From: a virus
Direction: 5' to 3' (one strand)
DNA: 27,269 nucleotides
IMG/VR virus record: IMGVR_UViG_3300020159_001461
Location: 1-27,269 of that record
The position numbers were made by a program, and so were the translations under genes. The notes under the pieces were generated by a model that made no database searches, had not been told where the DNA came from, and saw nothing but the letters and a program-made list of their open reading frames with translations. Shown piece by piece: positions 19,616-27,269 of the stretch (its first letter is position 1; every line of letters starts with the position of its first letter).

Positions 19616-20096
19616 GGAAGCACATTATTATATACGGTTAGAGGAAGGGGATCTATACCGGTGTAAGAAGGCGGTAGCGTTCACTTTGACTCCGTCTAAT
19701 GATCCTGGGTTTGAAGGGTGGGAAGATGTTACTTACTATGGTGAAGGAATACTAGACCCGACCTTGAGTGTAAAGAAGCCTGAGTGGGTCTATGTACTTG
19801 TGAACAAATCGATTCCTGGCATTTGTAAGATAGGAATGACGACCACTAGTGTTACGCAAAGGGTCCAAGAAATTAACTCTGCGACTGGCGTTATTACCCC
19901 GTGGTTTCCTGTCTTTAAATATAAGTGCATTAACAGTCGAGTGTTGGAAAGAGAGGTCCATCAAAGGTTGGAGCAAATGGGACATAGAGTTAATCCTAAG
20001 CGTGAAGGGTTTGAGCTTGAGTCACAAACAGCAATTGATCTTATAAACGAGCTTGGAGAGAAGTTGACAGTAAGGCCTCAAGATTTTAGTGAGTAA
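19593..20096 (+). CDS. T5orf172/GIY-YIG domain protein
   Basis: 167 aa from ATG 19593; ATG 19587, 19596 and an upstream GTG at 19569 are alternatives in the same frame. The C-terminal domain has VYVLVNKSIPGICKIGMTTT (67-86) with SVTQRVQEINSATGV and then YKCINSRVLEREVHQRLEQM (110-129), HRVNPKREGFE. This is the T5orf172 pattern, a branch of the GIY-YIG nuclease superfamily: strand pair with KIGMT, R90, E119, H123, RVN and F140. The first 60 residues are a separate, unknown region. A nuclease role is likely but untested; it may be a mobile or anti-host gene. Confidence 0.8.
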   Translation: MMKRISPEEAHYYIRLEEGDLYRCKKAVAFTLTPSNDPGFEGWEDVTYYGEGILDPTLSVKKPEWVYVLVNKSIPGICKIGMTTTSVTQRVQEINSATGVITPWFPVFKYKCINSRVLEREVHQRLEQMGHRVNPKREGFELESQTAIDLINELGEKLTVRPQDFSE

Positions 20097-20106
20097 AATA
20101 TATTTG
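20064..20106 (+). promoter_or_regulatory. Candidate promoter before the membrane-protein gene
   Basis: TATATTTG (20099-20106) is an exact TAnnTTTG. TTGACA (20064-20069) lies 32 nt upstream, the same TTGAC-to-box spacing as in the five cassettes. It overlaps the end of the T5orf172 gene and precedes ATG 20152 by 45 nt. No operator array is seen. Confidence 0.45.
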
Positions 20107-20151
20107 TAAATATTGGTAGGGCCTAGCACCTAGCAGAAAAATAAACTACTT

Positions 20152-20436
20152 ATGACATACTTAATTATCATACTTTGCTGTTTAGTTGTGGTCTTTGCTA
20201 TCTGGAAGATCAAATGGTTCTTGGCAAATATCTGGCTTCTTCTATTCTCTGTATCTGTTATAGGACTACTTCTTATTCCTGTTAGCATCAGTATTGGCAT
20301 AACTATAGCTACAGTATGTGTAGGTATCATGATTGGTTTGTTTTTCATTACACTTATATCGTACTTTGTCACTGCTGTAATTGTGGCTCCTCTTGTTACT
20401 GTTTGGTTCGCTATTAAGAATATATTTACTAAATAA
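20152..20436 (+). CDS. Multi-pass membrane protein
   Basis: 94 aa, hydrophobic nearly throughout, with three probable membrane spans (about 2-19, 25-63 as one or two, and 64-90). Charged residues are few (KIK near 19-21, KN..K at the end). Not recognised. Small hydrophobic proteins like this can be holins, but the length and lack of a charged tail leave this open. Confidence 0.65.
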   Translation: MTYLIIILCCLVVVFAIWKIKWFLANIWLLLFSVSVIGLLLIPVSISIGITIATVCVGIMIGLFFITLISYFVTAVIVAPLVTVWFAIKNIFTK

Positions 20437-20473
20437 ACCGATATTTATTACTAAACACAAAAAACATTTTAAC

Positions 20474-21325
20474 ATGGCAGATAATTTTAATTTAGCTAAG
20501 TTCTTGAGAAACAACCGACTCCTCAATGAAGGTATTGGTGGTTACAAGGACGTAGTACCTTATGCTGGCCCTGAAAAGAAGCTTGATGGATTTGGCGACG
20601 AATTTGATCAAGTTGATCCAGTAGAAGAAGGCGAGGAAGAGCAAGCTTATTTTGACTACAAGCGTTCTCAGGAAGACGACATAGACGATCCAGACGCAGA
20701 TATTGTAAATGACTTTGTACAAGGTATGAGACCGTATTACGAAAAGGATCCATCATTTATAAAAAGAGTTATAGATGCCATAAGAGGTAAAGGCTTTGGA
20801 GCTGACATGTACAATAAAGGATTTAGAATGAATGAAGCTGAATTTCAATATGATGATGATAGAGACGATGTAGATCCACTACCTTCTCTTAGTCCTAAAT
20901 TTAATATTAGTCAGGATGATTTTTTTGGTCGTATGATGGATCTTGCTCATGAAGAATTTATGGGCATATCAGACATTGTGAGTATGACAATTGATAGTTT
21001 AAGGCATGCTGGTTTTGATGATCGAGATATTCTTAACTTCCTTGCTACTGACTTTTCTTTGGACGAAGGACTAGCTGAAGCAGAAATGTATACTGTTGAC
21101 TTTGGTACTAATACTCAAGACTTTGAACTAGACAGAGAGGCTGGAGTTCTTAAAGGACTAAAGCCACAAAGAGGACTTCCTGGTTCTCCTCGTGAAGAAG
21201 ATATTATACCTGTAATGATTGATGCTAATGGATATTTGTCTACTAAAGATCCAAGGGTGAAGGATATATCTTCTGCGTCTAATGCAAATCCATTCTCTGA
21301 TCCAGGGTATAAGCCTGGATTCTAA
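20474..21325 (+). CDS. Acidic phage protein, N-terminus of LAKFLRNNRL type
   Basis: 283 aa from ATG 20474; a longer reading frame from 20381 overlaps the previous gene and is discarded. NFNLAKFLRNNRLLNEG (4-20) is reminiscent of the conserved N-terminal peptide of many proteins in large T4-like marine and Bacteroidetes phages. The rest is very acidic (DPVEEGEEEQAYFDYKRSQE; DDDRDDVDPLP) with a helical centre (FFGRMMDLAHEEFMGISDIV) and a polar tail. It is the last rightward gene, before the convergent terminator and the virion operon. Unknown function; a virion-assembly role is inference. Confidence 0.72.
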   Translation: MADNFNLAKFLRNNRLLNEGIGGYKDVVPYAGPEKKLDGFGDEFDQVDPVEEGEEEQAYFDYKRSQEDDIDDPDADIVNDFVQGMRPYYEKDPSFIKRVIDAIRGKGFGADMYNKGFRMNEAEFQYDDDRDDVDPLPSLSPKFNISQDDFFGRMMDLAHEEFMGISDIVSMTIDSLRHAGFDDRDILNFLATDFSLDEGLAEAEMYTVDFGTNTQDFELDREAGVLKGLKPQRGLPGSPREEDIIPVMIDANGYLSTKDPRVKDISSASNANPFSDPGYKPGF

Positions 21326-21350
21326 TTTCCTCTTGCATGCCCATACATAT

Positions 21351-21379
21351 AGCCCTTGGCAAGTGCCGGGGCTTTTTTT
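21351..21379 (+). terminator. Rho-independent terminator between convergent operons
   Basis: AGCCC...GGGCT with inner GGC/GCC (21351-21373, loop AAGT) and seven T residues (21373-21379). It ends the rightward unit. The T-run overlaps the stop region of the leftward gene at 21378. Confidence 0.82.
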
Positions 21380-21833
21380 ATTCTACGTCCTTTCTATAGA
21401 ACCTACCTTGGATATTATCATTGTATGACTCTACTCTTAAAACGTCATATCTCATTTGATAGTACACTTCCCAATAAGTAAGCTGCTTCTTAGTATAACA
21501 TATCCGTAGTACCTCTTTAGCAAATAGGCCGTCACCAGATTGTTTTCTTTCCTCATTTAATACTTTACTACTTCCATAGTAAGACAGCCAGTCCGATTCT
21601 TTGACTACTTTCTTCTTGCGTGGGACGCGCCCAGGTTTGTCCCAGGCCTCGATCTCCTTCTTGGTTAATAGTTTATTGGTATTGTTATATAAGACCTTTC
21701 TACCAATATAGAATTTAGCGTTGGTTAGGTTTACTATCTTGTATATAAAGCCGATAGCGCCTTCAGGGAAGTCTTCTATTGTATTAAACTCTCTAGTAGG
21801 ACCATCTGTATAGAAATATAACCATTTACTCAT
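21378..21833 (-). CDS. GIY-YIG endonuclease
   Basis: 151 aa. GFIYKIVNLTNAKFYIGRKV (28-47) is the GIY-YIG core with the catalytic Arg45; DWLSYYGSSK (81-90) and E122 (LTYWEVYYQ), then N138/N140 complete the nuclease pattern. This matches the small GIY-YIG enzymes (Seg-like) found singly among structural genes of T4-like phages. It could be a homing endonuclease or a DNA-processing enzyme. It is the last gene of the leftward operon, 11 nt after the structural gene, and its end abuts the terminator. Confidence 0.85.
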   Translation of the reverse strand: MSKWLYFYTDGPTREFNTIEDFPEGAIGFIYKIVNLTNAKFYIGRKVLYNNTNKLLTKKEIEAWDKPGRVPRKKKVVKESDWLSYYGSSKVLNEERKQSGDGLFAKEVLRICYTKKQLTYWEVYYQMRYDVLRVESYNDNIQGRFYRKDVE

Positions 21834-21844
21834 AATTTATTATT

Positions 21845-22654
21845 TTAGCTATCCCATCTAATATTAAACGATATGTCTGTGTTCGGTGGTATTGGATATG
21901 GCCTTGACAATTTACCTACCACTAGTAGTTCATCTTGATCATTGTATAATCCTACTGTTGTTGTGTACGGATGCCAGTCTGAACCTGTTACTGCATTGAT
22001 GTATGAACCTGTAGTACCTGCTAGAACTGCGCTTGGGTTATTAGTATAGTTAAAGTCATTCTCACTTACTCTACATCTTACTTCATTCTGATATATTGTA
22101 GTCTCTGAACTTAGTCTTAGTGTATATCCTGAGAATGTACCTTGGTAACTAGGGTTAGTTATAACGACTATGCCTTGGGAATAGAATACGTTTCCTACAT
22201 GGACTAAACTACTATTAGCATCTTTAACATTACCATTTCCATCATCGATTAGATTGTATGAACCTGCTGTAATGTTTAACGTACCTTTACTTATATTTTC
22301 ACCGAATACAGTTCTAGGTATAGCAAACATTCTTATTTGAGCCGATGCCGCATTAGGGAAGTATCTATTATTATCGTCTAGTGAACCTGAGGCTGCAGTT
22401 GATTGCCATACTGGATCCCAACCACTACCAGAATCATTTAACGATCCTGTAAGATAATAGTTATAATATAATTGTTGTGCTAACTTATAGTTCAGGTATT
22501 GAGCTCCATTAGCTTGATAGGACGTATTTATCCCTGTATTAAAGGTAATTCCATAACTGGCAGCAGATGCACTAGCAAATGAGCCAGAATATTTTACCTT
22601 TATAGGATATGTTGAAATGTCTGATCTATCAAGCGTTGTTTTTGCTAATCCCAT
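21845..22654 (-). CDS. Virion structural protein, paralogue of the 22665-23678 product
   Basis: 269 aa, rich in Ser, Thr, Asn, Gly and Tyr with few charges, as in fibre or decoration proteins. The C-terminus SENDFNYTNNPSAVLAG followed by TVGLYNDQDELLVVGKLSRP and IRWDS aligns with the end of the neighbouring protein (GDYNYTTNPSF ... SVGLYNDNNELLAVAKLSKP ... VKLDW). This C-terminal module recurs in phage structural proteins, from memory. The N-terminal part (STYPIKVKYSGSFASASAAS) also fits a virion surface protein. Cotranscribed, 10 nt from the neighbour. Confidence 0.75.
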   Translation of the reverse strand: MGLAKTTLDRSDISTYPIKVKYSGSFASASAASYGITFNTGINTSYQANGAQYLNYKLAQQLYYNYYLTGSLNDSGSGWDPVWQSTAASGSLDDNNRYFPNAASAQIRMFAIPRTVFGENISKGTLNITAGSYNLIDDGNGNVKDANSSLVHVGNVFYSQGIVVITNPSYQGTFSGYTLRLSSETTIYQNEVRCRVSENDFNYTNNPSAVLAGTTGSYINAVTGSDWHPYTTTVGLYNDQDELLVVGKLSRPYPIPPNTDISFNIRWDS

Positions 22655-22664
22655 TTATATTTTA

Positions 22665-23678
22665 TTACCAATCTAATTTAACTCTTATCAAAGCTTCCTT
22701 AGTAAAATCTTTTGTGAGTGGCTTAGATAATTTAGCTACAGCTAACAATTCATTATTGTCATTATACAATCCAACTGATGTAGGGAATGTTTGAGGACTA
22801 TTGATGAAGTTAGTGTATATAAGGTCTCCTGAACCAGTTATAAATGAAGGATTGGTTGTATAGTTATAATCACCATTCTTAATCCTTACAAATATATAGT
22901 TAGATGATATAGTCTCTTGTGAGTTTAGTTGGAATGATCCACCATTGCTAATAGCCGAAGTTATGATAGCATTATTAGCATTCATAGTAGCTAGAGTATT
23001 AGTAGCCGTAAAGTTTGTTTGAATACCACCTGTAGTAAGAGATAGAGCCCTAGGATTAAGTATGATCAATCCCATATCTGGTAAGAATAGACCATAACTA
23101 CCTGATGGTGTATATCCTTTAGCAGATGCTCCGGCTAATAAAGGACTGTTTATTGCAGTGCCATTAGATCCTGATATAATGTCAAATACTCTACCACCAT
23201 CTACATACGTAATAGTGCTAACGTCTCTTGAGTTATCAGTTAAGTTAATAGTGCCAGTACCAGTTAGCCTTAAATTAAATGTACCTGGGAATAAGGCTTC
23301 TTTATACCTATTTCTATCTACTTGGATTATAATCATATCGATAGAGTCAGTATTACCTGTACCAAAACTAACTAATGATTCTGCATCTCCATATATTAAA
23401 TTCCTGTACTCGCCATACAATACTCTAGTTGGGCTATTGCCTGGTACTAATGAGTTTAATGGTAGAGAGCCAGATCCTAACTTGTGAGCATAAGCAACAC
23501 TAAACTGTATTGATGCTGATGGAGAAGTTACTGCCCCATCATAAACATCTACATAGCTACTTGATACTGTAGGAAGAAAGAACGATGTTAGAGTAGTTAC
23601 ATTATTACTCCATGCCGGTGCTGTTATTGAATCTGATGATACTACTAAATCAGTCGGATCTAATCTTGTAAATGACAT
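22665..23678 (-). CDS. Virion structural protein with YNYTxNPS/GLYND module
   Basis: 337 aa. The N-terminus MSFTRLDPTDLVVSSDSITA and the low-charge, Ser/Thr-rich composition are typical of tail or virion proteins. The C-terminal 80 residues (VRIKNGDYNYTTNPSFITGS ... FPTSVGLYNDNNELLAVAKL ... EALIRVKLDW) are shared with the 21845-22654 product. The pair probably arose by duplication. Likely exposed on the tail or baseplate; the exact location is unknown. Confidence 0.78.
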   Translation of the reverse strand: MSFTRLDPTDLVVSSDSITAPAWSNNVTTLTSFFLPTVSSSYVDVYDGAVTSPSASIQFSVAYAHKLGSGSLPLNSLVPGNSPTRVLYGEYRNLIYGDAESLVSFGTGNTDSIDMIIIQVDRNRYKEALFPGTFNLRLTGTGTINLTDNSRDVSTITYVDGGRVFDIISGSNGTAINSPLLAGASAKGYTPSGSYGLFLPDMGLIILNPRALSLTTGGIQTNFTATNTLATMNANNAIITSAISNGGSFQLNSQETISSNYIFVRIKNGDYNYTTNPSFITGSGDLIYTNFINSPQTFPTSVGLYNDNNELLAVAKLSKPLTKDFTKEALIRVKLDW

Positions 23679-23689
23679 ATGTTAGTTTA

Positions 23690-24349
23690 TTACGAGTTTA
23701 CTTTTGTTATTGTTACTGGTATGCTTATCCTAGCACCAGAATCACGGCCTACAACCACCAATGTAGTGTACAATGCTGTATTAGATCCAAACAATGTATT
23801 AACTGTTGTAGCAGTCAAGTTAATTGTTGTACCAATTACAGTCTTACTTACATTAGTACCAATAGTTGTAGTTGAGTTAAGGGCAGTTGCTTCTGGTGTA
23901 TTAATACCAACACCATTAAATGAACTCATCGTTCTTACGTCACCGATAGTTGCAACATAACCTGATTGCTCAAATGTTGAAGTTGCGCCAAGGTAGTTAA
24001 GAGTCTGAGGAGTGATTGCCAATGAAGCCCCTTGCTTAATACGAATATTTGTATAGCCTAGATCTAGTACTGGTATCTTAGCAGTTCCTCTTGGTAGAGT
24101 TATTAGCTTATACTTCATTATTTCCATATCGTTTGGAAATGCTTGAATAATAGGCATTGCTTCAATAGCTTCACCATAGAATGCAGATCCTGATGGGTGG
24201 TTAGGATTATATAGCGTATAATCTACTTCGTCATCAGCTAATGAAAACTGAGTGATTCTAAAAGAGCCGTCATTTCTTGCTAGAAGCTCTCTTCCTTTCT
24301 TTGTTAGGATAGCATCTACTACTACCGATGTACTACTTAAATATGACAT
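23690..24349 (-). CDS. Conserved virion structural protein
   Basis: 219 aa. VVVDAILTKKGRELLARNDG, FRITQFSLADDEVDYTLYNP, HPSGSAFYGEAIEAMPIIQA and FPNDMEIMKYKLITLPRG form a conserved N-terminal block known to me from many structural proteins of T4-like and Bacteroidetes phages. The C-terminal half is Thr/Asn-rich. It is probably a tail or baseplate component. It sits between the giant structural gene (27 nt gap) and the paralogous pair. Confidence 0.82.
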   Translation of the reverse strand: MSYLSSTSVVVDAILTKKGRELLARNDGSFRITQFSLADDEVDYTLYNPNHPSGSAFYGEAIEAMPIIQAFPNDMEIMKYKLITLPRGTAKIPVLDLGYTNIRIKQGASLAITPQTLNYLGATSTFEQSGYVATIGDVRTMSSFNGVGINTPEATALNSTTTIGTNVSKTVIGTTINLTATTVNTLFGSNTALYTTLVVVGRDSGARISIPVTITKVNS

Positions 24350-24376
24350 ATAAGAAGGCTTTTAAATAAATATGTG

Positions 24377-27269
24377 TTATTGGAAGATTATTGTATTTGT
24401 ATCTGGATCAATTATGTTTTGTTGTTTCAATGCTTTAACTGTATTACCTGCATTATCTCTAACTGCTTCATCTATATATTGTGGCAATAGTAAGCCATTC
24501 TCAACTATAGTAGAGTCTTTAGGATTATACCTTAATATAACGTTAGTCTCATCAGGTACATGTTTCCATACTACATATCTGCAAGCTCTCCAAGGAGTTC
24601 TTGTTATAGACTCTGTTGGTACAGTAGAACCAGAACTTAATAGACTAAAGTTTAATCCTCTATCTAATTCTACTAATAACCTAGATCCAGTTACACCAGA
24701 GCCAGTTATTCTAGTATTCTTTACTACGTACTCTTGAAGTTCTGTCCAACCAAGTCTTGATGAAGAATCATAGAACGACATTCTATCTCCTACGTTTAGC
24801 GTAAATGGAAGCAATACTTTTTCTAATACAGATGCAGTATAAGCATTATCGCTAAGTGAGTCAAAGGTTATTCCGTTTCTATTGTAGTAGTACGATATCT
24901 CTGAATTAAATACTACTTCATTTGATTCTGATATATAATATAAACATGCTTGAGAGCTAGTTATAGTTGACGTATAGTATGTAGCAGTAGATGTAGTTGT
25001 AGTACCACCTCCGCCTCCTCCACCACCGGATCCAAATTGAGATATACTATCTATATAAGGAAGAGGACTACATTCAGATATACCAGATGGCCAATATGTA
25101 CCAAATGTTGTGTCTCCTATATTTATAGTTTCATTTCCGCCACCACAGGTTCTAGCAGTGTATTCAGATAGACTAAATACAGTAGCATAACCAGACCCTG
25201 CTCCGGCTAATACCACTATAGGTACAGTCCTTTGAGCTCCACAAGAACCGTCTGTTTGTATATTTGTTAATACATTTACTACTAATTTATTTGTATTTGT
25301 ACCATTATATGAAGCATAAAATTGTACATTATAATTACTAGTGTTACAAGCTTCTATAGCTTGTTCTACTACATACCACTGTAAGTTCCAATTAGATGAA
25401 TTAAATTGAGGATCTGTTGGAGAAGGAGGTGCTGTTCCTTCAGTTATTGTAACACTAATTAATTCTGGGTTTGTTAAAGTATACCTTTGAAATGATGCCG
25501 AACCACTAATATTATGAAGTATAGGAAGGTACCTAAACCCTCCTTCATATATAGGTAAGGTTGGGTTATTAACTAACTGTTGAGTATTAGGATTAGCTTC
25601 ATCATAATTAAATAAAGATATGTCAACTGATTCTCCGGACTTAAATATATTCTGAACTGCAAATATGTTTTTATTTGCTTTAGTCAAGTCTAATACATTC
25701 TGATCATTATCTATTACGTATTTGATCTGAGCATTAGATCTATTTGGGAATAGTTGAGGCGCAGCATAGATATCGATAAGATACGCATACTGATACTTAA
25801 TTTTATCTATAGCCGCAGTCTTACCGTATGATTTATCCCCTACTGTATATGTGTTATACAACGCACTTCTAACCTCTGAACCAGAATACCTTGGCAGTAA
25901 CGATCTCCTCAAGAAATAGTTATAGTCTTGAATATATGCATAAGGATTATTTGGGTTCGTATATGTAGCATAGTTATTAGTCTGAGAACTATTTATAGAT
26001 TGAGTAATGATATCTAGATTGACTGGTATAATCTGATCATACGTATAGTCTAAGTCCAAGAATATTTGCGATCTAACTGAACTAGTTACATTCTGATACA
26101 GAGCTCCTAATGAATATGTCGTAAAATATGAAGCAGTACCAGGTAAGCTAGATATTTCTGTTTGACTAAATGCCTGACCATCAGTTACTACTAATAATGA
26201 ACCACTAAACTCACCTGTATATCTTTCTATATTGTTTGAGCTAGAAATAGGTACAGATCCTGATGGAGACATGATTCTTCCAGACCATGCAGTAGAACCT
26301 ATTACTGATCCTCCTGATGAGCCAGATACAGTTATCATGTCGATAGACTGAGAGTAATTTGCATAACTAGCACTAGGTTCATGCCTAGCGTATTTATTCC
26401 TTTCTAACATGTGAGACTTAACAATTATACCTGTAGATAGATTTGTTCTAGCAGGCACAAAGTCTCTAATCATTTTAAACAGAGAGTTGTTATAAAACTT
26501 AATTAGTCTTATATATTCCCAAACACTATTACGCTGTGTATAAGAAGCAAAGTGGCTATTCTTAACTGTCTCTAGACCCGTATATTGATCTAGATACTGA
26601 TCGGTAGGGTTTCCTATTAGTTGGTCTATATTAAAATAGCCTAATGATCCCGTTATATTATTATTGATAGTATCGGCAGGAGAGAATCCTACTTCTATAT
26701 CTGTTGTATTAATCCTATTTGTATTCTTATAGTACTGTAAACTAGCTTCAGGATGAAGTAAGGATGATGACAAGGTTAAACTTCCTGTAACAATTCCTGC
26801 ACTCCCGGTTGCAATAGTTAGTTTACTTAGTGATGAGTCTAGATCAAATATACCATCAACAGATAAGATAGGTGTACCACCAAATTCTCTAACCGTTAGA
26901 ATATCATCTGGTATACCAAAAGTACTTATCAAGGCTTTAACTCCTCTTTCGGTACCTTTAGTCTTAAGTAAGTATGGTAAGTTATGATATAGTCTTTTAT
27001 ATATCTCTTTCTGTATGGTATCAGCAGGTAAAGTAGCTAGACTTGAAGTAACATAGGTCCCTCCAATAGCAGTTATCTTTTCTGACCCAGTTGGAGGTAG
27101 TAATGATCCATCTGGATTGATACCAAACAATGTATAGTAAAGGTTATCAGATATGTTTGAGTTTGTATATAGCTCGGTACCAAGACCTCGTAATGCGTCT
27201 CCAACAACGTCCAAAGATATACCATTATCAGGGTTGTTAGTATTGTTATACCTATTAGACAGATCTTTG
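24377..27269 (-). CDS. Very large tail/baseplate structural protein (5' end beyond window)
   Basis: At least 963 codons; no start is needed because the frame is open to the window edge, and the apparent start at 27214 is only an internal TTG. Near the edge, IQKEIYKRLYHNLPYLLKTK and GTERGVKALISTFGIPDDIL with FGG resemble a domain of phage tail proteins (YHNLPYLLKTKGTxRGxxALxxxxGIP), distantly like P2 gpI. Later regions are Ser/Tyr-rich and fibre-like; a Cys-containing segment is followed by a run of eight glycines (about 25010-25033) acting as a hinge. The C-terminus ends ALKQQNIIDPDTNTIIFQ. It is the first known gene of the virion operon. Confidence 0.82.
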   Translation of the reverse strand, partial: KDLSNRYNNTNNPDNGISLDVVGDALRGLGTELYTNSNISDNLYYTLFGINPDGSLLPPTGSEKITAIGGTYVTSSLATLPADTIQKEIYKRLYHNLPYLLKTKGTERGVKALISTFGIPDDILTVREFGGTPILSVDGIFDLDSSLSKLTIATGSAGIVTGSLTLSSSLLHPEASLQYYKNTNRINTTDIEVGFSPADTINNNITGSLGYFNIDQLIGNPTDQYLDQYTGLETVKNSHFASYTQRNSVWEYIRLIKFYNNSLFKMIRDFVPARTNLSTGIIVKSHMLERNKYARHEPSASYANYSQSIDMITVSGSSGGSVIGSTAWSGRIMSPSGSVPISSSNNIERYTGEFSGSLLVVTDGQAFSQTEISSLPGTASYFTTYSLGALYQNVTSSVRSQIFLDLDYTYDQIIPVNLDIITQSINSSQTNNYATYTNPNNPYAYIQDYNYFLRRSLLPRYSGSEVRSALYNTYTVGDKSYGKTAAIDKIKYQYAYLIDIYAAPQLFPNRSNAQIKYVIDNDQNVLDLTKANKNIFAVQNIFKSGESVDISLFNYDEANPNTQQLVNNPTLPIYEGGFRYLPILHNISGSASFQRYTLTNPELISVTITEGTAPPSPTDPQFNSSNWNLQWYVVEQAIEACNTSNYNVQFYASYNGTNTNKLVVNVLTNIQTDGSCGAQRTVPIVVLAGAGSGYATVFSLSEYTARTCGGGNETINIGDTTFGTYWPSGISECSPLPYIDSISQFGSGGGGGGGGTTTTSTATYYTSTITSSQACLYYISESNEVVFNSEISYYYNRNGITFDSLSDNAYTASVLEKVLLPFTLNVGDRMSFYDSSSRLGWTELQEYVVKNTRITGSGVTGSRLLVELDRGLNFSLLSSGSTVPTESITRTPWRACRYVVWKHVPDETNVILRYNPKDSTIVENGLLLPQYIDEAVRDNAGNTVKALKQQNIIDPDTNTIIFQ

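Noticed and set aside
22609-24737. Rightward open frames opposite the structural operon (22609, 23158, 23672, 23679, 24372)
   Set aside because: They lie antisense to long, well-supported structural genes and have low-complexity or unnatural protein composition.
27212-27214. TTG as the start of the large structural gene
   Set aside because: The same frame continues without a stop to the window edge (at least 18 more codons), so the gene is incomplete here and TTG is most likely internal.

Overview
The window looks like part of the genome of a large tailed bacteriophage infecting a Bacteroidetes (probably flavobacterial) host. The base composition is AT-rich. Start codons are preceded by A-rich tracts rather than Shine-Dalgarno sequences, and several promoter-like sites match or closely resemble the Bacteroidetes -7 element TAnnTTTG. 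Dozens of small, tightly packed, mostly unknown genes are followed by a convergent block of virion genes. No tRNA, CRISPR array or insertion sequence was seen. Host and family assignments come from memory of families, not from a search.

Left arm (1-21325, all + strand): about 59 small genes in short operons, typical of a phage early or accessory region. The recognisable ones are a zinc metallopeptidase (2188), a holin-like membrane/coiled-coil protein (2824), a calcineurin-like phosphoesterase (6121), an Rnl5-like RNA ligase (10569), a secreted YfiM/DUF2279-like protein (8167), a lipoprotein (13978), a small HTH regulator (17001), a DUF932 protein (17967) and a T5orf172/GIY-YIG protein (19593). 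Several very small genes (23-58 codons) fill gaps between the larger ones. Rho-independent terminators are seen at 12881, 15777 and 21351, with a weaker one at 17274.

The most striking feature is a control cassette present five times (ends at about 73, 3612, 8710, 16250 and 17637). Each cassette has a TTTTAAAAAtAGTTGA-like box, then 31-32 nt, then TAWATTTAC, then GTAACAAA starting exactly 12 nt after the first base of TAWATTTAC, then a short leader and a first gene. Upstream of the four complete cassettes are three 15-bp dyad sites (consensus near CTAAAGAWTCTTCAA/TTTAG) whose starts lie exactly 63, 94 and 125 bp before the TAWATTTAC box, a 31-bp helical phasing, plus a fourth palindrome at the far end. 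This looks like a phage-specific multi-operon switch or enhancer array. In cassette 4 it is extended by three TTGTGT repeats at 10-bp spacing and three TAATAAAAAT repeats at 21-bp spacing, a candidate replication origin or curved-DNA control region.

Right arm (21378-27269, - strand): an operon reading leftward from beyond the window edge. It holds a very large tail/structural protein (incomplete at the edge), a conserved virion protein, two paralogous structural proteins sharing a C-terminal module, and a GIY-YIG endonuclease. The two arms converge on the terminator at 21351-21379.
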